A stretch of DNA of 64,000 bases from Paraburkholderia phytofirmans OLGA172 (GTDB taxonomy: Bacteria; Pseudomonadota; Gammaproteobacteria; Burkholderiales; Burkholderiaceae). Under the pieces are notes generated by a model, which did no database searches, was not told the origin of the DNA, and saw nothing but the letters and a program-made list of their open reading frames with translations. The stretch is from NCBI RefSeq assembly GCF_001634365.1, contig NZ_CP014581.1, positions 73,324 through 137,323 of the forward strand. Reading direction: 5' to 3'. The position numbers were made by a program, and so were the translations under genes. Shown here one piece after another: positions 24,974 through 33,662 of this stretch; within the stretch, counting starts at the first letter, position 1, and each line of letters starts with the position of its first letter.

Positions 24974-25321
24974 TCAATGCTCGGCGCGTCCAAGACGCAC
25001 CAGGCGGGAGTCGATCGCACCCTTTGTGCGACCGTGTTTCGCGGCGAGTTGCTTTGGCGACATGCCGGCGTCGAAGTCTCTCAACAACGCCTGGTCTTCC
25101 TCCGGCGGCCACGCCCGACCAGCGTTCTGTGGCCGCTCACGCTCCGCTTGCCCAGCCGGATCCGGTTGGATGAGCTTGTCGAGTTCCTTCACGGCAAGAA
25201 ACAAGGCCCGAATCACCTGCGGGTTATTGAACGGGCTCTGTTCGGAAAAGATCTCTCCCGTAGCAGGATCGACGCCGCGCGCGAGCGTCTCAAGGGTCGA
25301 TTTCGCTTCAAGGTGATTCAT
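24974..25321 (-). CDS. Small protein with C-terminal helix-turn-helix
   Basis: The 115-residue protein ends with 'AWPPEEDQALLRDFDAGMSPKQLAAKHGRTKGAIDSRLVRLG', a clear Myb/GcrA/sigma-like helix-turn-helix (W-x-x-E-E-D-x-x-L ... R-T-x-G-A-I-x-x-R-L). The N-terminal part 'TLARGVDPATGEIFSEQSPFNNPQVIRALFLAVKELDKL' occurs in proteobacterial proteins of unknown function with this same tail. It probably binds DNA; target not known. Confidence 0.75.
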   Translation of the reverse strand: MNHLEAKSTLETLARGVDPATGEIFSEQSPFNNPQVIRALFLAVKELDKLIQPDPAGQAERERPQNAGRAWPPEEDQALLRDFDAGMSPKQLAAKHGRTKGAIDSRLVRLGRAEH

Positions 25322-25394
25322 ACTGCATCCGCTCCGTTTTTCGGTCCTGTTGTCTTTCCACGTTGCTGAGGTGACTCATGCGTTGGCAACATTC

Positions 25395-25874
25395 CTACTT
25401 CTTGATTCGGCTGTCATAGAGCCATTTGCGCAGCTTCGTCGCGGTGAAAGTGGAGGCGTCCGGATGCAACGGATTTACAAGCGCGTTGAATTCTTCAGGA
25501 ACGATCACTGATGGCACCAGCAAAAGCGCTGACTTCTTAGCGCTGATCCAGCCGTCGCCGAGGTCGAGACTTACCTTGCCTTCAGGTATGGCATCCCAAC
25601 CGACCGGACCCGCGTCGGCCGTCACGATCGACGCGGCGTTCCAAACTTCATCCGGCACATCTATCCGAACTAGATACCGGTTCAAAGGCAGACCCCCGGC
25701 ATTCCAATGCACGACGGTTTCAAGGCAAGCCAGCGCAATGCTCGACGCGCAGTAAAGCACCGGCATACCTGCCCTGTTCCATCGGCCACCGGTTCGCTTG
25801 GCGCCCTCGCCAGACAGGTCATCGGCGGTGTAATCGGGAGTGTCAGTGGCAATCCGCCAGATCGCCACCGTCAT
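25395..25874 (-). CDS. RES-domain toxin
   Basis: The 159-residue protein is a RES-domain toxin: an early Arg ('IWRIATDTPDYTADDLSGEGAKRTGGRWNRAGMPVLYCASSIALACLE') followed by Glu and the later Ser ('VPSVIVPEEFNALVNPLHPDA'), the three residues that name the family. RES toxins degrade or ADP-ribosyl-transfer from NAD+ and deplete it. Its start overlaps the stop of the Xre antitoxin gene by 4 bp, the normal order for this toxin-antitoxin type. Confidence 0.93.
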   Translation of the reverse strand: MTVAIWRIATDTPDYTADDLSGEGAKRTGGRWNRAGMPVLYCASSIALACLETVVHWNAGGLPLNRYLVRIDVPDEVWNAASIVTADAGPVGWDAIPEGKVSLDLGDGWISAKKSALLLVPSVIVPEEFNALVNPLHPDASTFTATKLRKWLYDSRIKK

Positions 25875-26404
25875 GCGTATGCCCCGCTCTGCATCTTCGC
25901 GAGAAGACCTGCGATCACTTCCTGTCCTTGAACCGTGTCCATCAGCTCGGCGGGGGGGATGCCCCCGAGCGCTCCGTTCGCTTGCTCAAGCCACTGTCCA
26001 ACCCATTGAGCGGCGTCAAAGCCTTCCGGCTCGCCCGATTGCTCGACCATCGTCTTCACCTGGCCGACGAGCTTCATCAGGCCAATGACGCGCTCTGACT
26101 GCTCCTGCGAAAGGTTTTGCTTGTTACGTGCCTTGCGATCGACCGTCGCACGCGGAAGCCCAAGCCGCTTGAAGAGCTGGTCCTTTGTCGTATGCATTGA
26201 CGTCGCCAGATCAACAAGCCCATCGGCGCTGATTCCACTTTTGATTAGCTCGATCCGTTCCATTGGACCCGCTTCGTAAATCTGCACGAAGTCGCCGATC
26301 GTTCGGGGCGTGCGGCCCATGGCCGGCCGCGCTGCCTGCGCGACGACGGCGGCCGCCGTTTTCCGGGTGGAGGGTCGTTTGGTGCGATGGATGGTAACGG
26401 TCAT
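25871..26404 (-). CDS. Xre/MbcA/ParS-type antitoxin
   Basis: ATG at 26404 follows CGGAGAAACG; an upstream in-frame ATG at 26422 has no ribosome site. The 177-residue protein has an Xre-like N-terminal helix-turn-helix ('TTKDQLFKRLGLPRATVDRKARNKQNLSQEQSERVIGL') and a C-terminal MbcA/ParS toxin-binding domain ('WLEQANGALGGIPPAELMDTVQGQEVIAGLLAKMQSG'). It should neutralise the RES toxin and repress the operon by binding the TGAGC arms in its promoter. Confidence 0.92.
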   Translation of the reverse strand: MTVTIHRTKRPSTRKTAAAVVAQAARPAMGRTPRTIGDFVQIYEAGPMERIELIKSGISADGLVDLATSMHTTKDQLFKRLGLPRATVDRKARNKQNLSQEQSERVIGLMKLVGQVKTMVEQSGEPEGFDAAQWVGQWLEQANGALGGIPPAELMDTVQGQEVIAGLLAKMQSGAYA

Positions 26405-26422
26405 GATTTCGTTTCTCCGCAT

Positions 26423-26450
26423 ATGAGCATTTAGTATAGCTCAAATGAGC
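26423..26450 (-). promoter_or_regulatory. Promoter and operator of the Xre/RES operon
   Basis: On the minus strand a -10 box TATACT (26433-26438) is bracketed by three copies of the TGAGC/GCTCA arm at 26424, 26439 and 26446. The last two form the near-palindrome GCTCAAATGAGC. This is a plausible autoregulation site. Confidence 0.6.
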
Positions 26451-26545
26451 AGCGTGCGGTGTTGTTCAGGTTGCGCGTTTTTTCGGGTCGCGGGGCTTTG
26501 CAGCACCTATGCTGCTCTATGTCACATGAGCGCACGGAGACAATC

Positions 26546-26848
26546 ATGGGTGATCTGACCCCGGAGGCATGCAATGACCAGATCAGAATGTTGTTGCGGG
26601 ACTTACCGCGCGGCACGGTTGCTGAACTGACGGATTTCGCCGTCGCGTATTGGGACGGGCGACGCGTTGTATACGCTTATTTGCGCGACGATTGCCCCGA
26701 ACAGATCGAGGAAGAATTCGATCTATCCGACTGCGTTTGGCTCGACTTGCGGCCCGAGTTCGCCGCATGGATCGCAGCGCCGAGATTTAGCGTGCGAGAC
26801 GAAGTGATGAACTGGCTGAAAGACACTCCGCCTTACGAGGAGGCATAA
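26546..26848 (+). CDS. Hypothetical protein
   Basis: ATG at 26546 has GGAGA 6 nt upstream; an in-frame start 87 bp earlier lacks one. The 100-residue acidic protein (MGDLTPEACNDQIRMLLRDL..) shows 'GTVAELTDFAVAYWDGRRVVYAYLRDDCPEQIEEEFDLSDCVWLDLRPEF', an alpha/beta domain I do not recognise. It is divergent from the toxin-antitoxin operon and monocistronic. Confidence 0.6.
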   Translation: MGDLTPEACNDQIRMLLRDLPRGTVAELTDFAVAYWDGRRVVYAYLRDDCPEQIEEEFDLSDCVWLDLRPEFAAWIAAPRFSVRDEVMNWLKDTPPYEEA

Positions 26849-26872
26849 CGCTCTTAGTAAGGAGGACCAGCG

Positions 26873-26904
26873 AAAAAAAAGCCGACCGCAATGGTCGGCT
26901 AAAA
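26873..26904 (-). terminator. Rho-independent terminator (likely bidirectional)
   Basis: GCCGACC / GGTCGGC stem with a GCAAT loop. Eight A residues on the left give a T-tract on the minus strand, and TAAAA lies on the right. It separates the leftward effector region from the plus-strand gene ending at 26848. Confidence 0.8.
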
Positions 26905-26990
26905 GATTCTGCCAATTCCGAGGGCCGTAGCAGAACCTGAGAGAGGCTGAATTATGCCAGCACTTCAAAGCGTCGCTTCACTCCCTCATT

Positions 26991-27004
26991 TTTCGCATGC
27001 GAAA
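26991..27004. promoter_or_regulatory. Candidate ParB-binding (parS-like) palindrome, copy 2
   Basis: An exact second copy of TTTCGCATGCGAAA in a gene-free stretch (26905-27090), identical to the core of the 12171 palindrome and to the site before parA. Confidence 0.6.
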
Positions 27005-27090
27005 CGGTTGTCGACCGATTGGTGTCGCCCGGCCCTCAGCCTGAACCGACAAGCCGAATAACGCGGCACCAGATCCTCATCGAGGACGAG

Positions 27091-27315
27091 CTAATGGCGA
27101 AGCATCAGATAGGCTATGAACGCTCCAATCAGCACAGCGCCCGCGCTATAGAAGACGGGTTTCGTTCTCAGGGCGTCCAGCCTTGATGAAGGGGGTTTGC
27201 TGTCCCCGTCCAGGTCCCAATAGTCAATTCCGGGGTCTCCTGTCAGGTTGATGACGATGATGCCAGCCGCACCAACGAACAGTACGAGTAGCAGCAGGAA
27301 TATGGGTGTAGGCAT
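27091..27315 (-). CDS. Small two-helix membrane protein, candidate immunity protein
   Basis: ATG at 27315 gives 74 residues (MPTPIFLLLLVLFVGAAGI..): a hydrophobic N-terminal helix, an acidic loop ('NLTGDPGIDYWDLDGDSKPPSS') and a second C-terminal helix ending in MLRH. It is the last gene after PAAR and the split effector gene. Immunity proteins to pore-forming type VI effectors are usually small membrane proteins encoded in this place. That role is inferred from position and topology. Confidence 0.6.
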   Translation of the reverse strand: MPTPIFLLLLVLFVGAAGIIVINLTGDPGIDYWDLDGDSKPPSSRLDALRTKPVFYSAGAVLIGAFIAYLMLRH

Positions 27316-27329
27316 ATCAAAGGTTCGGG

Positions 27330-27580
27330 TTAGTCGTTTGCCCAATGCATGAAAACGGGTAGCTCTTCCTGATACATGTCGTTTGCAGCCTCCCCGGCCA
27401 TGCCGCCTACATTGCTACCGATAAAGACCAGCGCTACTGCACAGGCCGGCTCCGCTGGACCGCACACAAACGACACAGCAAAGCCAGCAAGCCCACCGCC
27501 AATCATCCCGCCAGCAATAATGCTTCCTTGACGTGCGACTTCCTTCACCTTGTCTTTGGCTTCAATCACTTCCCCTGTTG
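27330..27580 (-). pseudogene. 3' part of IS21-interrupted candidate type VI effector gene
   Basis: This is the C-terminal part of a gene whose 5' part lies at 30212-30758. Joining the two parts and removing one copy of the 9-bp duplication CCCCTGTTG restores exactly 263 codons in frame (..FTAVLATGEVIEAKDKV..). The region encodes Gly-zipper-like hydrophobic helices 'GSIIAGGMIGGGLAGFAVSFVCGP' and 'AVALVFIGSNVGGMAG', then an acidic tail. Such helices suggest membrane insertion. A frame starting inside the IS end at 27608 could express this part alone, but there is no evidence that it does. Confidence 0.8.
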
Positions 27581-27779
27581 TGTCCGCGCCGACGGAATTT
27601 TGAGCCACCGGGCCGATTGAATTTTGAGCCGGGGTGGAGACCGGCCTGAAGAAGGACCGGTTGTGGATAAGTGTATGGGTTTCCGGAGTGGTTGTCCTCC
27701 TTCGTATGAGGATGCATTGCGCAGTGGAAGCGGCGAAGGGCGTAGCCCGTACCAGCTTCCACTGCGCGGCAAGCGACGA

Positions 27780-28580
27780 TCAGGCCGATTCGTTCGCGCT
27801 CGCATCGTCGGGTCTGCGCGCTGCTTCGCGCGAGCGGATACGCTTCTTTGCACTGGCGCTGCTATGGCGGAAACGGTAGCTTTCGTTGCCGGTTTCCACG
27901 ATGTGGCAGTGATGCGTCAGCCTGTCCAGCAATGCCGTGGTCATCTTCGCGTCGCCGAACACACTGGACCATTCGGCGAAGTCCAGATTCGTCGTCACCG
28001 CAACGCTCGTGTGCTCGTACAGGCGGCTCAGCAGGTGGAACAGCAACGCCCCTCCGGCCTGGCTGAAGGGCAGATACCCGAGTTCGTCCAGAATGACCAG
28101 GTCAAGACGCAACAGACTCGCCGCGATCCGTCCGGCACGGCCCTGCGCTTTTTCCTGCTCCAGTGCGTTGGCCAGATCTACCGTCGAGTAGAAGCGCACC
28201 CGCTTGCCGTGATGCATGATTCCGGACACGCCGATGGCGGTCGCCAGATGCGTTTTGCCCGAGCCCGGGCCACCGACCAGAACCAGGTTCTGTGCGCCCT
28301 CGGTGAACGTCATGGCGGCCAGTTGTGTGACGAGCTGACGGTCGACCGGCGAGCCATCGAAGTCGAAGCCCGCGATGTCGCGATGCACCGGGAACTTCGC
28401 CGCGTTCATCTGGTGGCTGACCGAACGCACGGCCCGATCCGCGACCTCGGCATGCAACAGCCGTTCGAGCAGCCATTGCGAAGACGCCGCCTCGACATTC
28501 ACCTGTTCGAGCAGTTCGGCCCAGCCGGCAGCCATGCCGTGCAGCCGCAAGTGTTTGAGTTCGACGATCAGATCACGCAT
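27780..28580 (-). CDS. istB: IstB, IS21-family helper ATPase
   Basis: The 266-residue AAA+ ATPase has Walker A '[17 protein letters not shown]' and Walker B '[14 protein letters not shown]', and the '[48 protein letters not shown]' region of IstB/DnaC-type proteins. It assists IstA in target selection. Its ATG overlaps the istA stop by 8 bp, as is usual in IS21 elements. The protein looks intact. Confidence 0.97.
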   Translation of the reverse strand: MRDLIVELKHLRLHGMAAGWAELLEQVNVEAASSQWLLERLLHAEVADRAVRSVSHQMNAAKFPVHRDIAGFDFDGSPVDRQLVTQLAAMTFTEGAQNLVLVGGPGSGKTHLATAIGVSGIMHHGKRVRFYSTVDLANALEQEKAQGRAGRIAASLLRLDLVILDELGYLPFSQAGGALLFHLLSRLYEHTSVAVTTNLDFAEWSSVFGDAKMTTALLDRLTHHCHIVETGNESYRFRHSSASAKKRIRSREAARRPDDASANESA

Positions 28581-30111
28581 GACCGGCCTCCGGCTGTTGC
28601 AGTGCCGGGCGCAGCCCGTCGTAGCGCGATGTGTCGGCCAGCGGCGGTGTCGTCAGTTGTAGCGCAGTATGGATCTTCGGCGGCATCTGCACGCTGCGCA
28701 TGCGCGACAGCACGTTCACTACATGCTCGACGCTCACGCGCCCTGAGGGCGGCGCCTGCTCCAATGCGAGTTCGACGGCAACCACTACGGTCTCCAGACC
28801 GCTTTCCGGAACCAGTGCCAGCACCTTCGCCATGACCCGGTCACCACCTGGCTCGCGTAGTAACGCCCGACGCAGCCGTTGCAGCGGCTCGGGCATATCC
28901 TGGAACGGTGCACCGTTGCGCAGGGCTCCTGGCTTGCGCTGGATCAGCGGGATGTAATGCTGCCAGTCATATCGCACCAGACCTTCATCGGCCAGTCGAT
29001 CGTGTTCGGCCACCACGGCATCGTCGCCCACCACCACGACACGGCCAGGATAGAGCCGCGTGCTCAGCATCTGACCTGCAAATTCGCATGGCACGGAGTA
29101 GCGATTGCGGCCAATCACCACCAGGCAGGTCGACGAGACCCGTGCTGCGCGCTCAACATAACCGTCAAACGGTGTTGGCATCGGCATCAGATGGGCGCGT
29201 TCCTGCTCGAACACGTCGGCGACACTCAGCTCACGATAGTCAGGATGCTTCACCTGATCCCACAATGACCGGCACCGCGTCGCCAACCATGCATTCAGCT
29301 CGGCGAAACTGCCGAAGCGTTGCCCACGCGCCTCAATCCAGATACGCAGGCGGCTGTCCTGCACGTTCTTCTCGACGACACCTTTCTCCCAGCCACTGGC
29401 GACGTTGCAGAAGTCCGGATCGAACAGGTAGTGCGAACACATCACTGCGAAACGCGGATTGACCGTACGACCTTTGCCTTTGTGGACCTTATCGACCGCC
29501 GTCTTCATATTATCGTAAATGCCCCGACGGGCCACCCCGCCGAAGGCTGTGAACGAGCGCGTATGCGCGTCGAACAGCATCTCGTGCCCCTGACTCGGAT
29601 AGGCAACCAGCCAGAACGCCCGCGACGCACATAGCTTCATGTGCGACACCTGGAGCTTGCGGTAAATGCCGCCGACAACCAGTCCTTCTTCAGACCAGTC
29701 AAACTGGAATGCCTCGCCCAGCTCGAATCGCAACGGCACAAACGCCGACTTCGAAACCGCCTTGCCTTCGCCTTGCCGCCAGGCCCGGATGAAATCGGTC
29801 ACCCGCGAGTAACAGCCGTCGTAGCCGCCAGCCTTGATCTCCTGGAACAGCATCCAGGCGGTGCGGCGTTCCTTCTTCGGTCGCCGCGCGTCGACACTGA
29901 GCGCCTGCACCAGCACCTCGTGAAACGGCGTCAACCGGGTCGGCTGCGAGCGCCGCTGATACTTCGGCTCCTCCTGAACATCCATGTTCAGATATTTACT
30001 AATCGTGTTGCGCGACAGGCTTGTGAGACGCGCTATCTCGCGTACCGACTTGTTCTGGCGGTGGAACATCCGCCGCACCTTGCCAATCATCGTCATCGGG
30101 ATCATCCCCAA
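28573..30111 (-). CDS. istA: IstA, IS21-family DDE transposase
   Basis: The 512-residue transposase has an N-terminal helix-turn-helix ('[21 protein letters not shown]'), an RNase H-like catalytic core beginning '[17 protein letters not shown]' (first Asp), the second Asp in '[12 protein letters not shown]' and Glu in '[12 protein letters not shown]', and a C-terminal beta domain ('[18 protein letters not shown]'). The gene is uninterrupted, so the element may still be active. Confidence 0.97.
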   Translation of the reverse strand: MGMIPMTMIGKVRRMFHRQNKSVREIARLTSLSRNTISKYLNMDVQEEPKYQRRSQPTRLTPFHEVLVQALSVDARRPKKERRTAWMLFQEIKAGGYDGCYSRVTDFIRAWRQGEGKAVSKSAFVPLRFELGEAFQFDWSEEGLVVGGIYRKLQVSHMKLCASRAFWLVAYPSQGHEMLFDAHTRSFTAFGGVARRGIYDNMKTAVDKVHKGKGRTVNPRFAVMCSHYLFDPDFCNVASGWEKGVVEKNVQDSRLRIWIEARGQRFGSFAELNAWLATRCRSLWDQVKHPDYRELSVADVFEQERAHLMPMPTPFDGYVERAARVSSTCLVVIGRNRYSVPCEFAGQMLSTRLYPGRVVVVGDDAVVAEHDRLADEGLVRYDWQHYIPLIQRKPGALRNGAPFQDMPEPLQRLRRALLREPGGDRVMAKVLALVPESGLETVVVAVELALEQAPPSGRVSVEHVVNVLSRMRSVQMPPKIHTALQLTTPPLADTSRYDGLRPALQQPEAGHA

Positions 30112-30211
30112 ACACCCTGCCAGAAAAACTAGCAGGATAGGTTGATTGCCCGGCTCAATTTTCAGTCGGCGCGATCCCTACATGTGGCTCAATTTCCGGT
30201 CGGCGTAAACA

Positions 30212-30758
30212 CCCCTGTTGCTAAAACCGCTGTGAACAGGATTGCAACCCTCGCACTCACCTGAAGCTTACGCACCTTTGTCGTGACATCCGCATTGCCA
30301 CCACCCGCCTTTTTAAGGACCGTATAGTAGACGGCGTTGCGCTCCACTGTGGAAAGCGCGTCGAAGTTCTTTCCGAACTGCGCCTGGGCATACTTGTTCA
30401 GGTAGAAGTCAAAGCCCTTTGCCGTGAGCTTCAATTTTTCCGCTTTCGCGACCCCCAAGGCTGAAGTGTACTTGCGATATTCAACGAAGAGTTTGTCCCG
30501 CAAGCCACTGCAATACTCGGCACCTTCCTTCACCGTCATATTGCCAGCAGTGACCTCGTGCCTTACCTGGTCAGATATTTCCTTGATGTGTTTCACATAC
30601 TGCTGACGTACCTTGCCGTCTGTGATGGCATTGACGGCAAAGGTAGTCGCGATAGCCTCATAGTCAGCGATTGCCGCTTCGAGAATGGCGCTGTTGATGT
30701 CGTGAGTCTTCTGAGTAGCAAATGACCCGTTAGCTACCGTCTGATTGTTCTGAGCCAT
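30212..30758 (-). pseudogene. 5' part of IS21-interrupted candidate type VI effector gene
   Basis: The first 182 codons of the gene disrupted by IS21. It starts 4 bp after the PAAR gene stop. The product is mostly helical and hydrophilic (MAQNNQTVANGSFATQKTHD..), with a hydrophobic helix beginning just at the insertion ('VAILFTAVLATG'). The insertion adds five residues and a stop, so the truncated protein would lack the Gly-rich membrane region. No enzyme motif is seen. Placement between a PAAR gene and a small membrane gene suggests a pore-forming cargo effector. Confidence 0.75.
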
Positions 30759-30762
30759 ATCC

Positions 30763-31344
30763 TTACCCCACCATTGCCTGAAGAAGGTTACCCATTACTG
30801 ACTGTCCCGAGCCTTGATTACTATCGAGCACGACCTCTACCTTCTGACAAGCTGAGCCATTCGGTCTGGAAAAGAGAATCTTGTTCTCGGCATTGAATAC
30901 ACCTTCCTCAACCGAGCCATCAGAAAAGTGAGCACGGCAGCGTAAGCCTTCGCAACTGCCTTTATCCTTCAAGGCAAAACGAATCCAGTGATCGCTTGCA
31001 GGCTCATCAGCCAGATAGTTGCCCGAGGGTCCATAACCCATCTGAGCCAGATGGTGAGATTCGAAGCCTTGGGAGCTATCGTGTTGAGAGGCAATCATCA
31101 CGGGAGACGGATCGCACTTGCAGACGCACAGATCGCCTTCAAGTGCCTGTTCCTTGCCCATCATGCTGTCGGGCCAACGCGGACCTTTGGCAACGATGAG
31201 ACCCGTGGACTGACATGCCGGGCATACTACCCGAGCACCCACGAAGGTCAGCGGGGTTCCATGATGCGTGCAGCTTTCCTCTCCCTCTATGACGGTGCCT
31301 CCGTTTGATGATTTATCGCCTTTCTTAAGCAAGTACCTTCTCAT
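30763..31344 (-). CDS. PAAR-domain protein (type VI secretion spike tip)
   Basis: The N-terminal 95 residues fit PAAR: 'GDKSSNGGTVIEGEES', 'GTPLTFVGARVVCPACQSTGLIVAKGP' and 'ALEGDLCVCKCDPSPVMIASQ', with the Cys/His residues that bind zinc at the tip. PAAR proteins sharpen the VgrG spike and carry effectors. The C-terminal 90 residues ('HWIRFALKDKGSCEGLRCRAHFSDGSVEEGVFNAENKILFSRPNG') form an extra beta domain likely to bind cargo. No other type VI gene is in the window, so it would have to use a chromosomal apparatus. Confidence 0.88.
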   Translation of the reverse strand: MRRYLLKKGDKSSNGGTVIEGEESCTHHGTPLTFVGARVVCPACQSTGLIVAKGPRWPDSMMGKEQALEGDLCVCKCDPSPVMIASQHDSSQGFESHHLAQMGYGPSGNYLADEPASDHWIRFALKDKGSCEGLRCRAHFSDGSVEEGVFNAENKILFSRPNGSACQKVEVVLDSNQGSGQSVMGNLLQAMVG

Positions 31345-31546
31345 GTTCGTTACCTGTTATCCGCAACAGGCGAAGTCATATCATGCGAGCAGGATCCCCA
31401 GCAATCAGATAAATCTGAATCTTTGCAACGACGCGCGGAACGTGACAATGTTTGACAGTATCGTTTCGCGATGCCAAAGAATCTCAAAAAGATTCGATAC
31501 GCATAAAGAGACGTCGTTTTGGGATAGTCCGCTGTATGCCACGCGC

Positions 31547-32800
31547 TCAGGCAGACCGGGGATGCTCCAGCATCGCTTCGGTGAATTGCCGGCGCAGCGC
31601 CATCGCCTTGGACTGAGAGCATCTGAACAATTTTCGGATCTCGGCGACGGTCGCACGCGTTCGACCAGCTGCCACTTCCGTAGCAAGCATCGCGAGATCC
31701 GCGCTAACGGTCTTTGCTACCATCACCGTTACCGTCTGGTCCTGATCTTTAGTCGGTTGCCCGCCATTGCGACCGGCCGCGACCGACGGGTTACTGACGG
31801 GAATGGCGGCATTACTCTCCGGAACACTGTCAGCCAACACTGCCCGGTCGTCGCTACTCTCACGACACGCGAAGCTACGCGGCATGACTGGCCCGTTACT
31901 CTGACTCGTTGAAGGTGTATTTGTGATGGGGGACGCGCGTAGCGCGAGCAACCACCCAAGACATGCGATGCACTCAAGCATGGCACCGAATCCAAGACCA
32001 ACCAGCAGATTGATCGTATCGGGTGTCGCGCCTAGCAGCTGAGCAACGCGACTTGTTACGGGGTCGCTCATCGCGTTCGCACGTAGAGCCTCCTGCTTTT
32101 CTCGGGCCTCGCTCAGCTTGTCATCGGCACGCTCTCGGCGCCGGGCCTCTTCGAATGCGATGTTCAACGCGTCCAGCCGTGACGCCAGTTCCACGCGGCG
32201 TAGCGTTTGAGCTGTGCAGCGGCCAACGCATTTACGCGCCGTTGCATTGGCCAGTTCAGCTGTAACCCGCGCACGCTCCGCGGCGATCGCCGTCAGGTCC
32301 GGGCCAGATGAAACCGGCCGCGGAGCTATCGAGGCGCGAGCATCGACAGCTGCCGCACGAAGCTCGCCGGCATGCCGCTGCGCCTGCATGAAGAACGTAG
32401 CGTGACCGTATCCGGTTGCAAGCATCGACAGAATCCACAGCATGAGCGCAGGAACACGCAACATCATCGGTGCGGATCGGGCAAGCGCGGGCAAGAGGTG
32501 CGCGCCGAGCAGCAGAACAAGGCCCACGCCAATCCAAACGAACCGTTCTGACGACTGGCCGCCGCGCTCACATGAGGCGAGGATAGACACGCACGCTGAG
32601 ATGCCTGTCGCGGCGATCGCGAGCGCTGCCGCACACCACCTCAGCGACGACAAAGCGCCGTTATGGGACCTGCACGCGCTTGCCGTGCGGCCGACGTCGA
32701 CGGGCTTCGTTGCGCTATCGGCCAGTGAACCGGCCGGCGCAGATTGCATGAGTGCGGGGGAAAGCAGTGACTTCAGCGGAAGGATGGAATATGGATGCAC
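31547..32800 (-). CDS. Membrane/coiled-coil protein with C-terminal helix-turn-helix
   Basis: I prefer GTG at 32800, with AAGAGG 7 nt upstream; the frame is open for 54 more codons whose sequence overlaps the candidate RNA leader. The product of about 417 residues has three hydrophobic segments at the start, a long coiled coil ('TAELANATARKCVGRCTAQTLRRVELASRLDALNIAFEEARRRERADDKLSEAREKQEAL'), another membrane segment ('TINLLVGLGFGAMLECIACLGWLLAL'), and a C-terminal 'TRATVAEIRKLFRCSQSKAMALRRQF', a helix-turn-helix. The combination recalls phage- or plasmid-borne proteins of unknown role. Confidence 0.65.
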   Translation of the reverse strand: MHPYSILPLKSLLSPALMQSAPAGSLADSATKPVDVGRTASACRSHNGALSSLRWCAAALAIAATGISACVSILASCERGGQSSERFVWIGVGLVLLLGAHLLPALARSAPMMLRVPALMLWILSMLATGYGHATFFMQAQRHAGELRAAAVDARASIAPRPVSSGPDLTAIAAERARVTAELANATARKCVGRCTAQTLRRVELASRLDALNIAFEEARRRERADDKLSEAREKQEALRANAMSDPVTSRVAQLLGATPDTINLLVGLGFGAMLECIACLGWLLALRASPITNTPSTSQSNGPVMPRSFACRESSDDRAVLADSVPESNAAIPVSNPSVAAGRNGGQPTKDQDQTVTVMVAKTVSADLAMLATEVAAGRTRATVAEIRKLFRCSQSKAMALRRQFTEAMLEHPRSA

Positions 32801-32962
32801 GGTGCGGCCTCTTGTGTGAGCGTTACCCGGCTTCTCATCGCCAAATGAGGTGAGCGGGCGCATGGCAGGGTTGGCGAACCGGTCACACAAGCAGCCGGCA
32901 GACCCGAAGGTCTCCCCACCAAGGCCCGCCCATTGAAGACGGCGCGCAGAGGCAATACGCAC

Positions 32963-33037
32963 AAAAAAAGCCGCGTAGCGCGGCCGTGCGCTTGTATGAA
33001 TCGGGTCGCCAAACCCGGCACTCGTTGTCTGGAGTGC
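32963..33037 (-). ncRNA. Candidate small RNA ending in a strong terminator
   Basis: On the minus strand TATACT (33044-33049) with a weak TTTAGC 17 bp upstream could start an RNA near 33037. It would contain a CGGGT..ACCCG hairpin and end at GCCGCG-CTA-CGCGGC followed by seven T (terminator 32963-32984). No ORF fits. Downstream, the leader 32801-32962 is GC-rich and can be read as an N-terminal extension of the next gene, an arrangement seen in P4/P1-type immunity regions with C4-like antisense RNAs. Identity is inference. Confidence 0.45.
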
Positions 33038-33096
33038 ATCTTGAGTATACCGCAGCCATCGCCGCGGCTAAAGCCCCGCCCCATCGCTATGCGCGG

Positions 33097-33642
33097 CTAG
33101 GCGAGATCCGCATCTGACGGCTCTGCGATGGTGGACGCAGGCTGGTTGATGGTCGGGCTGGTCACCGCAAGGTGCGTCTTCAGAAACTCTCCAAGGGACA
33201 CTTTTCCTTTCTCGTCCAGCTCACAGAAATAATAGATGCCGAGGTGGACAAGGGCGAGACTTGCGGGTCCCACAATCAGCCCATCGGCCAAGCCTGCGCC
33301 GCCCACGCGCGCCGTCCCATTCGCAGCGTGGCAAACATAGCCAAGATAGACGTCAACCGGAAAGCCCGCGATGAACGCGAGCGTGAAAATTGCCGCGGCC
33401 GGCACTTCCATATTGCGCCCGCGCGCCCTGGGCAGCCAAAGCGCAACGCACAGCAGGATCGTTCCCGGAGCGACGTGAACCGCGTTGCTGTCGCAAAAGG
33501 AAAAGTGCGTCGAGACCAGCATGGAAAGGCCAAAAATAGCGCCGTAAAACCATCCCAATGCACGCACGGTGCGCGGCAAATAGAGCAGGGACACGCCGAG
33601 TGGTAGCAGCCCGCCGACGGCATCAATGGAGACGTTATTCAA
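33097..33642 (-). CDS. Membrane protein, unknown
   Basis: The 181-residue protein has about five hydrophobic segments and a soluble C-terminal tail ('YYFCELDEKGKVSLGEFLKTHLAVTSPTINQPAS'). A short 'DEKGKVSLGEF' stretch resembles an EF-hand-like acidic loop, but incompletely. It is 20 bp downstream of the next gene in a leftward unit. Function unknown. Confidence 0.65.
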   Translation of the reverse strand: MNNVSIDAVGGLLPLGVSLLYLPRTVRALGWFYGAIFGLSMLVSTHFSFCDSNAVHVAPGTILLCVALWLPRARGRNMEVPAAAIFTLAFIAGFPVDVYLGYVCHAANGTARVGGAGLADGLIVGPASLALVHLGIYYFCELDEKGKVSLGEFLKTHLAVTSPTINQPASTIAEPSDADLA

Positions 33643-33662
33643 GACCGGTCCCTCTTCGTTTT

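Larger units (their letters stand above)
27581..30211 (-). mobile_element. IS21-family insertion sequence
   Basis: The element is about 2.63 kb and carries istA and istB in the usual overlapping order. The ends read TGTCCGCGCCGACGGAA on the left and TGTTTACGCCGACCGGAA inward from the right. Each end carries two copies of a GCCGA-(N)-TTGAGCC repeat, typical of multiple terminal transposase sites. It is flanked by direct repeats CCCCTGTTG (27572-27580 and 30212-30220), so insertion was simple and rather recent. Nine bp is at or above the long end of IS21 duplications. Confidence 0.93.

Noticed and set aside
27624..28835. 403-codon plus-strand frame across istB and the end of istA
   Set aside because: Antisense to intact IS21 genes and rich in Arg/Ala/Gln, without ribosome site.
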